Shown: piece after piece, positions 7,482 to 15,011 of the stretch
How the letters are laid out: every line of letters starts with the position of its first letter
Numbering within the stretch: position 1 is the first letter of the stretch
Assembly (NCBI GenBank): GCA_964358645.1
Contig: CAYHPW010000047.1
Coordinates: 1 to 20,090, forward strand
DNA from: JBBTDV01 sp038042605
Lineage (GTDB): Bacteria > Bdellovibrionota > UBA1018
Direction of reading: 5' to 3'
DNA length: 20,090 bases
Made by a program: the position numbers and the translations under genes
The notes under the pieces: model-generated
The model's database searches: none
Seen by the model: the letters and a program-made list of their open reading frames with translations, nothing else
Told to the model about the DNA's origin: nothing

Positions 7482-9965
7482 ATGCGCCATACAAAATTAG
7501 CCATTATCGCATCGCTATCTGTCCTAACCGGATTTGTACCTTACTTTTTCTATTTTAACCGTGTTTTAAATTTTGACTGGAATTACTTTAATTCCCTTGC
7601 ACTCGTCATCCGATCAATCGTGCTTCATTACGGGAAACTGCCACTACACGACCCATGGGTCTGTGGCGGCACAGATATTCTTTCAAATCCACAGAATTGG
7701 ATTTTTTCCCCATTAATCATACTAACCCTACTTTTTACTCCATACGTTTCCAATCTTTTATCGCTCATAACTCTTAGCTTCGCAGGCCTTGGCGGTACAT
7801 ATTTCTTCTTACGTTCCCGCAGCAACAGTAAGCCCATCAGTGCCGGTTGCGCGCTTTTATTCGTCAACTGCAATTGGTTCGGTCTTCATTTTACAGAAGG
7901 TCATATTACATTTCGCAGTTTTCTTATTTTACCGCTATTCTTTGCATTAGCAGGATCAAAGCGTCCTCGCATGCTGATTTGTGCCATAGGTATTCTAAGC
8001 TTTTTTTTGCTTGATGGTGGCATTTACGCATTTATTTTTGCGATAATCACATTCGGTATTTCACTATTAGTTGATTTTAGGCGCGCTGGGGAACTAATTA
8101 AAATTATTAGATCCAATCAAAAATCATTTATACTAGCCGGCCTTGCTTTTATCTGCTGCGTTTTTCCAAAAATACATCCCGTACTTTTAGAGCACACCCG
8201 GCGTATGCCAATAGCTGATTATTATGTATTATCATTACAAGAATTATTCAGAGTATTTTTTTATCCATTACAACACAATAAGTGGCAATCCACTGGAGCT
8301 ATATGGCGCTTCCATGAATATGGATGTTATCTAGGATTTACATCAGTTTTATTGGTGATTTTTCGCTTAGTTCAAAAAAAATTCGTGCAGCAACATTGGC
8401 GGGATGTGTTTTTAATGTTTTTTTGTTTTGTTGTAGCAACTGGCATTTTTATAGGATTTAATCCATGGCTGCTATTTCAAAAAATACCACTGATTAACAA
8501 TGCCCATGTGCAAAGCAGGTTTTTCATAGTCTTCATGGTCTTCTTTATCGGCTTGCTTGCGCATTCACTCGACAGTTTCAGTAATAAGATTATTGCGCTT
8601 GTACTTCTTTGTATGATGAATATCGAATTCATTGCTGTCAAAATCTATCCTGCAACCCATATGTTTCAAACGAATTTTAATAAAACATCAATGAGTCATC
8701 TTATTAAGAAAACAACCATTGAAAAAACCGTTGAATATTTACAAAAACCAGATGTCTATTTTGATCCGGGAGTCGCATCAAAGCAGTGTTACGAACCAGC
8801 GGCCCCACGAACAAACGTCATTACGGTAGACAATCCCAAATATCGCGGTGAGACCTTTGCGCTCAGCAACACCGGCTCAGTTAAAATCAAAGAGTATGTA
8901 CCTGGTAAAATAACCATCCAATACGACATGGGACAGCCAGGCATAATCGTCGTCAATACCAATTTTAACAATGGATGGACCACATCCGGTGATAACAAGA
9001 TTATAAACAATGATCTTAATCTTTTGACCGTAAAAACAAATCAGTCGAGGGGCACTTTGACACTCTCGTATTATCAGGACCATGTCTCTATACTGATCGG
9101 TTTATATATTCTTGGCTGGATATTTTTTATAATTAGCTTCGTTGGAGCGAAAACATCCCATGTCAGCGTGTTCCCATCCCCACACACGCTAACTGGCACT
9201 GAGCTGATCAGAAGGTCTGTATTTAATTATGACAAAATCCCAGATGGCTTTTATGATCTGGTTTTTAAAAATCAAAAGGGCATGCGTAGTTTTTGGCATT
9301 GGCTGAAATTTAACGCCGTCCAGCGTGTAATCGGCAACAGTCAGCACCTTTCAATTCTGGACATAGGGTGTTTTGCCGGAACATTTTTGAGCCTTCTCAG
9401 CAAAAACCAGTATCAAATACAAGTCGGTGTTGACATATTGAAACAACAGGTATCTTACGCTAAACGAAAGTATGGCACTGATTTCCGCAAATTTCTGTAT
9501 GTTAAAAATTTATGCGAACTTAATGAACACCTAGAAGACAGAGCATTTGATGTAATTACACTCATTGAAGTGATTGAGCACCTTTCATTTCATGAAATTA
9601 ATGATCTTTTTAAAACTTGCTCAAGAAAACTCTCCCCTGGCGGCGTCCTTGTACTAACAACACCTAACTATCTAAGTATTTGGCCAATCTTTGAATTGTT
9701 TATTAATAAACTATCTTCCATATCCTACAAGGAGCAACACCTAACAAAATTCTGGTTTCCTACTTACGAACAAAAATTGCACCAAATTTTTCCATCTTTC
9801 TTTGATGAGTTTGAAGTGAGTGAAAAAACAACATCTCATTTCTTCTCACCATTTGTGGCTTTATTGAGCCGATATCTTGCGGAAAAAATCGCAACTTATA
9901 TCCCAACCGGCAGATGGTTTTTCCCTTTCGGGCCGCTAATGATTTTAAAGCTAAAAAAAAAATAA
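7482..9965 (+). CDS. Fusion: polytopic membrane (YfhO/GT-C-like) protein plus SAM methyltransferase
   Basis: One continuous 827-codon frame joins two parts. Residues 1-390 hold about ten hydrophobic segments and an early loop GKLPLHDPWVCGGTDILSNP (51-70), like the lPlW-P-gG-n-q loop of YfhO-type GT-C membrane proteins. Residues about 395-535 form a beta-rich extracytoplasmic domain, then one membrane helix (about 536-556). Residues about 610-827 are a class I methyltransferase: LDIGCFAGTFL (motif I, 626-636), acidic D651, FDVITLIEVIEHL (689-701) and LSPGGVLVLTTPNY (717-730). The last membrane helix would place the methyltransferase in the cytoplasm, if the topology holds. Methyl acceptor is unknown; a lipid-linked or nucleotide sugar would fit. 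It starts 1 nt after the DUF2723 stop, implying translational coupling. It is AT-rich and ends in an A10 tract. Confidence 0.8.
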   Translation: MRHTKLAIIASLSVLTGFVPYFFYFNRVLNFDWNYFNSLALVIRSIVLHYGKLPLHDPWVCGGTDILSNPQNWIFSPLIILTLLFTPYVSNLLSLITLSFAGLGGTYFFLRSRSNSKPISAGCALLFVNCNWFGLHFTEGHITFRSFLILPLFFALAGSKRPRMLICAIGILSFFLLDGGIYAFIFAIITFGISLLVDFRRAGELIKIIRSNQKSFILAGLAFICCVFPKIHPVLLEHTRRMPIADYYVLSLQELFRVFFYPLQHNKWQSTGAIWRFHEYGCYLGFTSVLLVIFRLVQKKFVQQHWRDVFLMFFCFVVATGIFIGFNPWLLFQKIPLINNAHVQSRFFIVFMVFFIGLLAHSLDSFSNKIIALVLLCMMNIEFIAVKIYPATHMFQTNFNKTSMSHLIKKTTIEKTVEYLQKPDVYFDPGVASKQCYEPAAPRTNVITVDNPKYRGETFALSNTGSVKIKEYVPGKITIQYDMGQPGIIVVNTNFNNGWTTSGDNKIINNDLNLLTVKTNQSRGTLTLSYYQDHVSILIGLYILGWIFFIISFVGAKTSHVSVFPSPHTLTGTELIRRSVFNYDKIPDGFYDLVFKNQKGMRSFWHWLKFNAVQRVIGNSQHLSILDIGCFAGTFLSLLSKNQYQIQVGVDILKQQVSYAKRKYGTDFRKFLYVKNLCELNEHLEDRAFDVITLIEVIEHLSFHEINDLFKTCSRKLSPGGVLVLTTPNYLSIWPIFELFINKLSSISYKEQHLTKFWFPTYEQKLHQIFPSFFDEFEVSEKTTSHFFSPFVALLSRYLAEKIATYIPTGRWFFPFGPLMILKLKKK

Positions 9966-10045
9966 GCAGTCAAGGATGCATACCTACAGAAATTGATTAA
10001 CAGAGTGGCCCCGTCAACGCAGTAAATTCCAATCACTGAACTTTT

Positions 10046-10546
10046 CTATCCGTGATTTGCCAGACCCACCAACACCCACTTCCACGCAGGCACAACTTTA
10101 ATCAGAACCCCACCAATCTTCTCTTCCTGCTCATCGTTGAGAGTGATGATCGTGCCCACGCCCACTTTTAGCCGCTTGCACGCTTCTACGACACCATCCA
10201 ACTCACGCTGCTCGCTGCTTCCGTTAAGCTCCAAAGCCACCTGGATCGGAAACAAGTCGCCAGCCTCATCTTTAGCGATGAAATCGCATTCACCTTGCTC
10301 TTCAAAATAAAACATCTCGTACCCACGGCGTCTCAGCTCCAGGAAAACCAGATTCTCCAACTGCCGTCCCTTATCCTCGGAGGCAACCCTGCGGGCGATG
10401 CCACAATCTATAAGATAAACTTTGGCCGGGTTTCTCATCCGTTTAACTTTATCCTTATTAAAAGGACAAACCACCATTAGCGCTTGGCATATCTGGTTTT
10501 TCCGCTCTAAAAATACGATTCCTGTCCACGCCCCACTTCTGGTAAG
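10046..10546 (-). pseudogene. C-terminal remnant of a DUF4143 ATPase
   Basis: The frame is open from a TAG at 10547-10549 to the stop at 10046. It reads like the last third of a DUF4143-type ATP-binding protein: RMRNPAKVYLIDCGIARRV, then EDKGRQLENLVFLELRRRGYEMFY, then GECDFIAKDEAGDLFPIQV. There is no Walker A or B region, and none in other frames, because the next 400 bases upstream encode an unrelated protein on the plus strand. The first internal ATG (10475-10477) has no good Shine-Dalgarno, so I treat it as a broken gene, not a short functional protein. The tail resembles a different DUF4143 subfamily from the two intact copies in this window, so it is not a recent duplicate of either. Confidence 0.75.
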
Positions 10547-10554
10547 CTACGCGC

Positions 10555-10944
10555 ATGCGGGATCGGGTAAGAAACATAACTGCTGGAATTATGGCTGCGG
10601 CTAGTACCATTTTTTTTGCGCTAACACTTCTCTGCCACACGACCGCTGCCACCACCACCGCCGGGCGCATGAAGGCGCCTGACTTCACCGTGGCGCTTAA
10701 CCAGCAGAGTGGCGCGATTATGGTCACAGCCACGGCACCGGCAAAACACCACTTTAATTTGAAGGCCCCTATGTATGTGCAGACAAGCGTAGCTACCAAA
10801 GTCACGAAGCCTTCGCTTTCAACTCGAGATAAAGTCAAATTTAAGCTGCCAGCGAAAAAACTGACAGGTGTCGTGACCGTCAGCCTCTACCTCTGCGACG
10901 AGCGCAAGACATTTTGCGAGAACCACGTCGTAACCGCACGATAA
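10555..10944 (+). CDS. Small secreted protein, DsbD-alpha-like (function unknown)
   Basis: This encodes a 129-aa protein with an N-terminal signal peptide: basic MRDRVRN, a hydrophobic stretch (about 10-28), then an Ala/Thr-rich cleavage region. The mature part is about 95 residues and predicted all-beta. Landmarks are VTATAPAKHHFNLKAPMYV and a C-terminal LYLCDERKTFCENHVV with two cysteines six residues apart. These recall the immunoglobulin-like N-terminal domain of DsbD, with its HxxN-P loop and a late Cys pair. A role in periplasmic thiol or redox chemistry is possible but unproven. The start at 10555 has no Shine-Dalgarno. An ATG at 10591 has GGA nearby but loses the basic n-region. It is flanked by a broken ATPase gene and an intact one, with no functional partner in sight. 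Confidence 0.6.
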   Translation: MRDRVRNITAGIMAAASTIFFALTLLCHTTAATTTAGRMKAPDFTVALNQQSGAIMVTATAPAKHHFNLKAPMYVQTSVATKVTKPSLSTRDKVKFKLPAKKLTGVVTVSLYLCDERKTFCENHVVTAR

Positions 10945-10996
10945 ACAGCTAATCAGCATAACCCGTCAGGTATCCGGTCAGCATTTTTTACACTGG

Positions 10997-11034
10997 ACAT
11001 TACTCCATTTTTTGGGTTAATTTATGGAGTATGT
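10997..11034. repeat. Inverted repeat spanning the start codon of ATPase copy 2
   Basis: TACTCCAT (11001-11008) and ATGGAGTA (11024-11031) are perfect 8-bp inverted arms around a 15-nt spacer. They extend by ACA/TGT with one bulged base to 10997-11034. The right arm contains the only Shine-Dalgarno-like GGAG and the first base of the start codon. In RNA the hairpin would hide the ribosome site; in DNA it could be an operator. Confidence 0.55.
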
Positions 11035-12203
11035 TCCATCGAGCCGTAGCACTGAATAACAAACATAGTTTTTTTCTCTTCGGGCCTCGCGGGACCGGCA
11101 AATCCACGCTCCTTAGGAATACATTCCAGAAAAACAACATACTATATATCGATCTTCTTGATGAGGAAATACATGACCGGTATTTCCGCAAGCCGCAATC
11201 ACTTGAATCCGAGATAGCAGCCCTACCCAAAAAACCAAATATAGTTATTTTGGACGAAGTTCAAAAAGCACCGCGGTTACTAAACGTGGTTCACAAACTG
11301 ATAGAAAATGAAAAAATTGTTTTCGGTCTGACTGGTTCAAGCGCAAGAAAGCTAAGACGGGGGGCATCCAATCTTCTCGCTGGAAGAGCTTTCCTTTATC
11401 GCCTCTTCCCGCTGATACATACTGAACTAGCTGATCGCTTCCGCCTTGATGAGGTATTACGATGGGGAAGCCTTCCAAAAATTTTTGAGCTTGAAACAGA
11501 ACAAGAGAAAGAGAAATTTCTAAGAAGCTATGCATTAACCTATCTCAAGGAGGAAATAGTAGCCGAACAGGTCACACGCAAGCTTGAGCCATTCCGAGAA
11601 TTTCTGGAGGTGGCGGCACAGCTTAACGGGAAAATCATCAATGCCGCATCAGCGGCCCGCGATGTCGGCGTTGATATAAAAACCGTGCAAACTTATTATC
11701 AGATCCTGGAAGATACGCTTGTTGGATTTTACTTACCTGGCTATGACCGATCCATCAAAAAGGCCCAGAGACAAAAACCGAAGTTCTATTGGTTTGATAT
11801 CGGCGTAAAACGGGCCATTGAAGGAACTTTGGACATACCCTGCAACCCAAGGACATCATTCTACGGAGAAACATTCGAGCATTTCATAATTCTCGAGATA
11901 TTCAGATTGAATCAGTACCTGGAAAAAAACTATCGCCTTTCCTACCTGCAAACTTACGATGAATCGGAAGTCGACCTGGTGCTGAGCAAACCGGGGCGGG
12001 AATCTTTACTAATCGAGATCAAATCATCTGCCGAAGTGGACGAACACAAAGCCGCCAAGCTTGCCCGTCATGGCAAAGAAATCGGTACTTCCAAAATGTT
12101 CTACTTGTCACAGGATCCTGTTGCCAAGAAAATTAACGGTGTCCGGTGCATGCACTGGCAAGCCGGGCTGGTGGAGCTGGGTCTGCTCGAGTTAACTACC
12201 TGA
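11031..12203 (+). CDS. AAA-type ATPase with DUF4143 domain, copy 2
   Basis: This 390-aa protein has the same plan as the ATPase at 2343-3512. Walker A is GPRGTGKS (18-25), Walker B IVILDEVQK (71-79), and LTGSSARKL sits at 100-108. The helix-turn-helix-like segment is AASAARDVGVDIKTVQTYY (205-223). The C-terminus has KFYWFDIGV, TFEHFIILEIF and EVDLVLSKPGRESLLIEIKSS, with D315...E329-x-K331 resembling a PD-(D/E)XK core. Molecular function in this family is undefined. No other start codon lies in frame upstream, and the GGAG is only 2 nt from the ATG, within an inverted repeat, so translation may be weak or controlled. It overlaps the tail of the opposing lipoprotein gene by 8 bp. It is clearly homologous to copy 1 but diverged, so the two are not a recent tandem duplication. 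Confidence 0.9.
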   Translation: MFHRAVALNNKHSFFLFGPRGTGKSTLLRNTFQKNNILYIDLLDEEIHDRYFRKPQSLESEIAALPKKPNIVILDEVQKAPRLLNVVHKLIENEKIVFGLTGSSARKLRRGASNLLAGRAFLYRLFPLIHTELADRFRLDEVLRWGSLPKIFELETEQEKEKFLRSYALTYLKEEIVAEQVTRKLEPFREFLEVAAQLNGKIINAASAARDVGVDIKTVQTYYQILEDTLVGFYLPGYDRSIKKAQRQKPKFYWFDIGVKRAIEGTLDIPCNPRTSFYGETFEHFIILEIFRLNQYLEKNYRLSYLQTYDESEVDLVLSKPGRESLLIEIKSSAEVDEHKAAKLARHGKEIGTSKMFYLSQDPVAKKINGVRCMHWQAGLVELGLLELTT

Positions 12204-13722
12204 TACTTTTAATTTCGGCATCGGTTAGAGCCGGCGGGTGATTGCCTAAATAATATTGTGCATAATTAGATAAACTCTGGGTGTAAACCTGAGCTGCCGA
12301 TTGAGATGATCCATATACATATTTTTGAAAGATCAGCCCCAGATCAGTGCTTGTCACGGTTTCGAGATATTTCTCAAGATCCGCTGTGCCTATGACTCTT
12401 GTCTGATATGACTGGAAGAACCCGGCAAGCAGCGGCCGCAGTCCACCGTAACCGGCCCAAAACATTGTATCAAGCTCACTTAACAGTTTGCGTCCGCTTG
12501 CATAAGCTTCATATGGCGTAAATCTGTCGTAAACAGACTGATTATCCAGCTCTACAGGGCTTCTATCCGCAGGGATAGCGCTCTGAAAGTAATCATAATC
12601 TCTCCAACTCGCTATTGCTTCATCAATCCATCCAGAACGCCCTCCATCTGGCATAACTCCGCGGCCAAACCAGGAATGCATTAATTCGTGGCCTAATGCG
12701 GATACGCTGGTTATCGTCGCCCCCGCATATTCCATCCCTCCGGAGCCGGAAATGTATGCGATAAATTTATCATGCAGGAATGGCCCGTACTCACCCTCAA
12801 GCTCTGAAAACAGCGCGGGGACATAAGAAGCACCAGACGCGGCGGACGCTGAGTCTTCCGAATAAACCGTCACTGGAATCGTTTTTGCCAAGCCACGGTA
12901 AGTAAATTCTCTGACCGAGAGAGATTTGTCGGTCACATGTAGATAAAATGATGAAGAGGTAAAGTATGGCGGAAAATCAATTTGCCATGCAAACGGTGCC
13001 ATAGCAGTAACAGTGCCATTCGTGAATACGCGGTGTTCGTTTGAAACGCCCTTTAAAATAATTTTCAATGAAAGCTCGAACTGGTCATCTTCGAAACTAG
13101 CTGGCCCGTAATCCTCGAAGAAATTGCCTGAAGCAATATCCGCCATAGCGGTAATAAAGCCCACCCCTCCAGTCCTATAACTCACTTGGTCCGCACCAAG
13201 CGAGTAACTGAGTTCGAGTATATGTTCAGTATCACGTGAAACTTCAGCATCCAGCGAAATCAGCGTGTTTTGGCCCTCCGGATCAGTGACACTAAAGGTC
13301 TGTACAGCTTGCCCATCCAGCGATGCATTTATAATAGAGGTATTTAGCAAAAAGTATGGGTAACCACCGGTCGGGACATTAAATATGATTTTTACATCGC
13401 CGGTTGCTGTTTCAGCGGAATTGTCAATCGTCAATTCTATATCCATGCTTGAAAAATCAGCCGGCACATACTTCTTCCCGCTTTTGCTAAAGATCCTGAG
13501 CGCGGTCGCCGCATTCACCGGAGAACCTTCAGCATCAGTGGGTACAGGCGATGGGGAACCAGACGGAATAGGTGACTGGATAGGAGATGGAGACGGGCCT
13601 GCACCATTGTTTTTGTTATCCGTTTGCGACAGTGCTAGAGAGACGTCTTTTAACAAATCAGAATTGCATCCGGTTAAAAATAGAAATGAAAAAACCATGC
13701 ACTTAATTAACCTGCTGCTCAT
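12196..13722 (-). CDS. M1-like (gluzincin) metallopeptidase lipoprotein
   Basis: This 508-aa exported protein has a lipoprotein signal with lipobox LTGC; C19 would be lipidated and start the mature protein. A Pro/Ser-rich flexible linker (about 42-68) connects to a beta-rich region (about 85-290) like the N-terminal domain of M1 aminopeptidases. The catalytic domain has GGMEYAG (328-334), matching the GxMEN exopeptidase motif in position but with Y for N. The zinc site is H345-E346-x-x-H349 followed 19 residues later by E368 in WIDEAIASW. It is shorter than classical M1 enzymes, lacking the large helical C-terminal domain. It probably trims peptides at the cell surface or in the periplasm. 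The start has no clear Shine-Dalgarno, but it keeps the basic n-region. The asparagine-to-tyrosine change may alter amino-terminus recognition. Confidence 0.88.
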   Translation of the reverse strand: MSSRLIKCMVFSFLFLTGCNSDLLKDVSLALSQTDNKNNGAGPSPSPIQSPIPSGSPSPVPTDAEGSPVNAATALRIFSKSGKKYVPADFSSMDIELTIDNSAETATGDVKIIFNVPTGGYPYFLLNTSIINASLDGQAVQTFSVTDPEGQNTLISLDAEVSRDTEHILELSYSLGADQVSYRTGGVGFITAMADIASGNFFEDYGPASFEDDQFELSLKIILKGVSNEHRVFTNGTVTAMAPFAWQIDFPPYFTSSSFYLHVTDKSLSVREFTYRGLAKTIPVTVYSEDSASAASGASYVPALFSELEGEYGPFLHDKFIAYISGSGGMEYAGATITSVSALGHELMHSWFGRGVMPDGGRSGWIDEAIASWRDYDYFQSAIPADRSPVELDNQSVYDRFTPYEAYASGRKLLSELDTMFWAGYGGLRPLLAGFFQSYQTRVIGTADLEKYLETVTSTDLGLIFQKYVYGSSQSAAQVYTQSLSNYAQYYLGNHPPALTDAEIKSIR

Positions 13723-13784
13723 GATTGGTTTTACGTTTTTGATACCAAAAGGTTTCTGCAGACAGCTTTTAGATTTAAATTAAA

Positions 13785-13796
13785 GTCAGTGCTGAC
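13785..13796. promoter_or_regulatory. Operator-like inverted repeat in the lipoprotein/NodB divergent region
   Basis: GTCAG-TG-CTGAC has perfect 5-bp arms. It lies in the 175-bp AT-rich gap between the divergently transcribed lipoprotein and NodB-like genes, about 63 bp upstream of the lipoprotein start. The size suits a dimeric regulator binding both units, but no binder is known. Confidence 0.3.
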
Positions 13797-13846
13797 GCAT
13801 AATATCTCTTAAATTAAACTAATAATATCAATATCTTATTTAATAC

Positions 13847-13875
13847 TTGACATATTATGTACACTAAACTAACCT
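13847..13875 (+). promoter_or_regulatory. Candidate sigma70 promoter for the NodB-like/CBS/CGL operon
   Basis: A perfect TTGACA (13847-13852) is followed after 17 bp by TAACCT (13870-13875), which keeps the three most important -10 bases (T, A and final T). The flanks are AT-rich. A strong Shine-Dalgarno GGAGG (13888-13892) lies just downstream, so the leader would be very short, about 15 nt. Confidence 0.5.
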
Positions 13876-13897
13876 GCCACTGTTTTCGGAGGTTATG

Positions 13898-14986
13898 ATG
13901 CAAAGCAAGACAAATCTACAAGCAACCATTGCTCTTATCGGAGCCGCTGCCATATTTGCATCAGCAGGAGGGCTCACCACCGGCTCAACAAAAAATAGGA
14001 CAGGGTCTGCAAAAGGACAATATGCATTCATTGAGGAAGACGTCAAACGCGCAATTAAAACAAATCAAAAATCAAAGTCATTCAGCCAGTGGCTTAACAG
14101 CGGCTATACGCCTCTAGATATCTTTCAAAATATGAGGTCTTTAAAAGCACCCGCGGCTTGGCAGAAACTTTGCTCGACGCTAAAACAACTCACACCTGAA
14201 AATGCCGCATTGTTTGAAAATGAAGTCATCTCACAGCAGGGAAAAGAAAAAATCCCCTGCCTTGATGAAACTGCGAAAAGATTGCAAAAATTCTGGGCTG
14301 AAAAATCAAACTATCTTGATAAGGGAGAAACCACCGAACGCGTCACGGAACAAAGCTCACCTGAAACCGAACATAACTTTTTAAACAAACAAGAAGTGGT
14401 GATTACCTTTGAAGGCGGACCCGATCGCGTCCACACACCAAGAATCCTACAAACACTCCGGCGCTTGGGTAAAAATGCGGTTTTCTTTCAATACGGCCAG
14501 AATGTTCGCGAATTCAGCGAACTTACAAGGGAAGCCGCAGAAGATGGGCATATGATAGCATCAGCAGGATGGAGTGCCTCTAGAATGGCCGCTCTTGCAG
14601 ACGGCCTTCTTACGATCAAAGACTTAGAAACGGATCTAGAAAAAAGCCAAAGCACCATTTCTCTTGTGGCGGGAGGATCCACGTGGCCCCTAATACGCCT
14701 TGCATCCACAAACTTGCCGCCATATGCGCAATCACTCATCCAAAAACATGGGTTAAAGCCGTTTAGCTGGACAATAGACTCGCTGGACTGGAAAACACGC
14801 AACCCAAGAAACATCGTTAGACTTATTATCAACGCACTTGTAATGGAAAACCGCGGAGTATTGAGACTACATGACGGTTACGAGCAAACCGTCATAGCCC
14901 TGCCTGCAATATTGAGGGAAATCGATGCTCTGGGTTTTAAAACCGTCATTCCCGCTTCTTTCCAGATAGCACACACTAGCAGGTAA
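13898..14986 (+). CDS. Exported NodB-fold protein, degenerate polysaccharide deacetylase
   Basis: Of two consecutive ATGs, the second (13898) sits 5 nt from GGAGG, giving 362 aa. Residues 1-25 form a signal peptide. Residues about 40-165 are unfamiliar, helical, with cysteines C92 and C121. A NodB homology domain spans about 166-352. The motif usually written TFDDGP is TFEGGP (170-175), losing the catalytic base and a metal ligand. The HxxxH metal pair expected after GHxIGN is A223/A227 in ASAGWSA. Motif 4 (IDSLDW, 293-298) and motif 5 (LRLHDGY, 322-328) remain. The fold therefore seems kept while zinc binding is lost, as in a carbohydrate-binding pseudoenzyme. It heads a probable operon with CBS and CGL, 25 nt before CBS. 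The reading frame is intact, so decay by frameshift is not seen. Confidence 0.8.
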   Translation: MQSKTNLQATIALIGAAAIFASAGGLTTGSTKNRTGSAKGQYAFIEEDVKRAIKTNQKSKSFSQWLNSGYTPLDIFQNMRSLKAPAAWQKLCSTLKQLTPENAALFENEVISQQGKEKIPCLDETAKRLQKFWAEKSNYLDKGETTERVTEQSSPETEHNFLNKQEVVITFEGGPDRVHTPRILQTLRRLGKNAVFFQYGQNVREFSELTREAAEDGHMIASAGWSASRMAALADGLLTIKDLETDLEKSQSTISLVAGGSTWPLIRLASTNLPPYAQSLIQKHGLKPFSWTIDSLDWKTRNPRNIVRLIINALVMENRGVLRLHDGYEQTVIALPAILREIDALGFKTVIPASFQIAHTSR

Positions 14987-15011
14987 CAAATCTCCATGCT
15001 AAGAGTGAGGA

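Noticed and set aside
7482..9965. Possibility that the 827-aa gene is two genes merged by sequencing error
   Set aside because: The frame is continuous, and the region between the last membrane helix and motif I reads as a normal N-terminal methyltransferase extension. No internal ribosome site with an in-frame ATG is convincing. It still deserves checking in reads.
9966..10060. AATCAC/GTGATT pair as a terminator between the fusion gene and the ATPase remnant
   Set aside because: The stem is only 6 bp with a 15-nt loop and no following T-run in either direction.
10458..10838. 126-codon minus-strand frame with hydrophobic stretches opposite the secreted protein gene
   Set aside because: It is the shadow of the plus-strand gene, which has a signal peptide, a Cys motif and sensible third-base usage. 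The minus frame has no recognisable motif.
10945..10990. Repeated TCAGCAT near the T-run before ATPase copy 2 as a terminator
   Set aside because: The two copies are direct, not inverted, so they cannot form a hairpin.
13385..13783. 132-codon plus-strand frame opposite the lipoprotein start
   Set aside because: Its Gly/Asp repeat is simply the antisense of the Pro/Ser linker of the lipoprotein.
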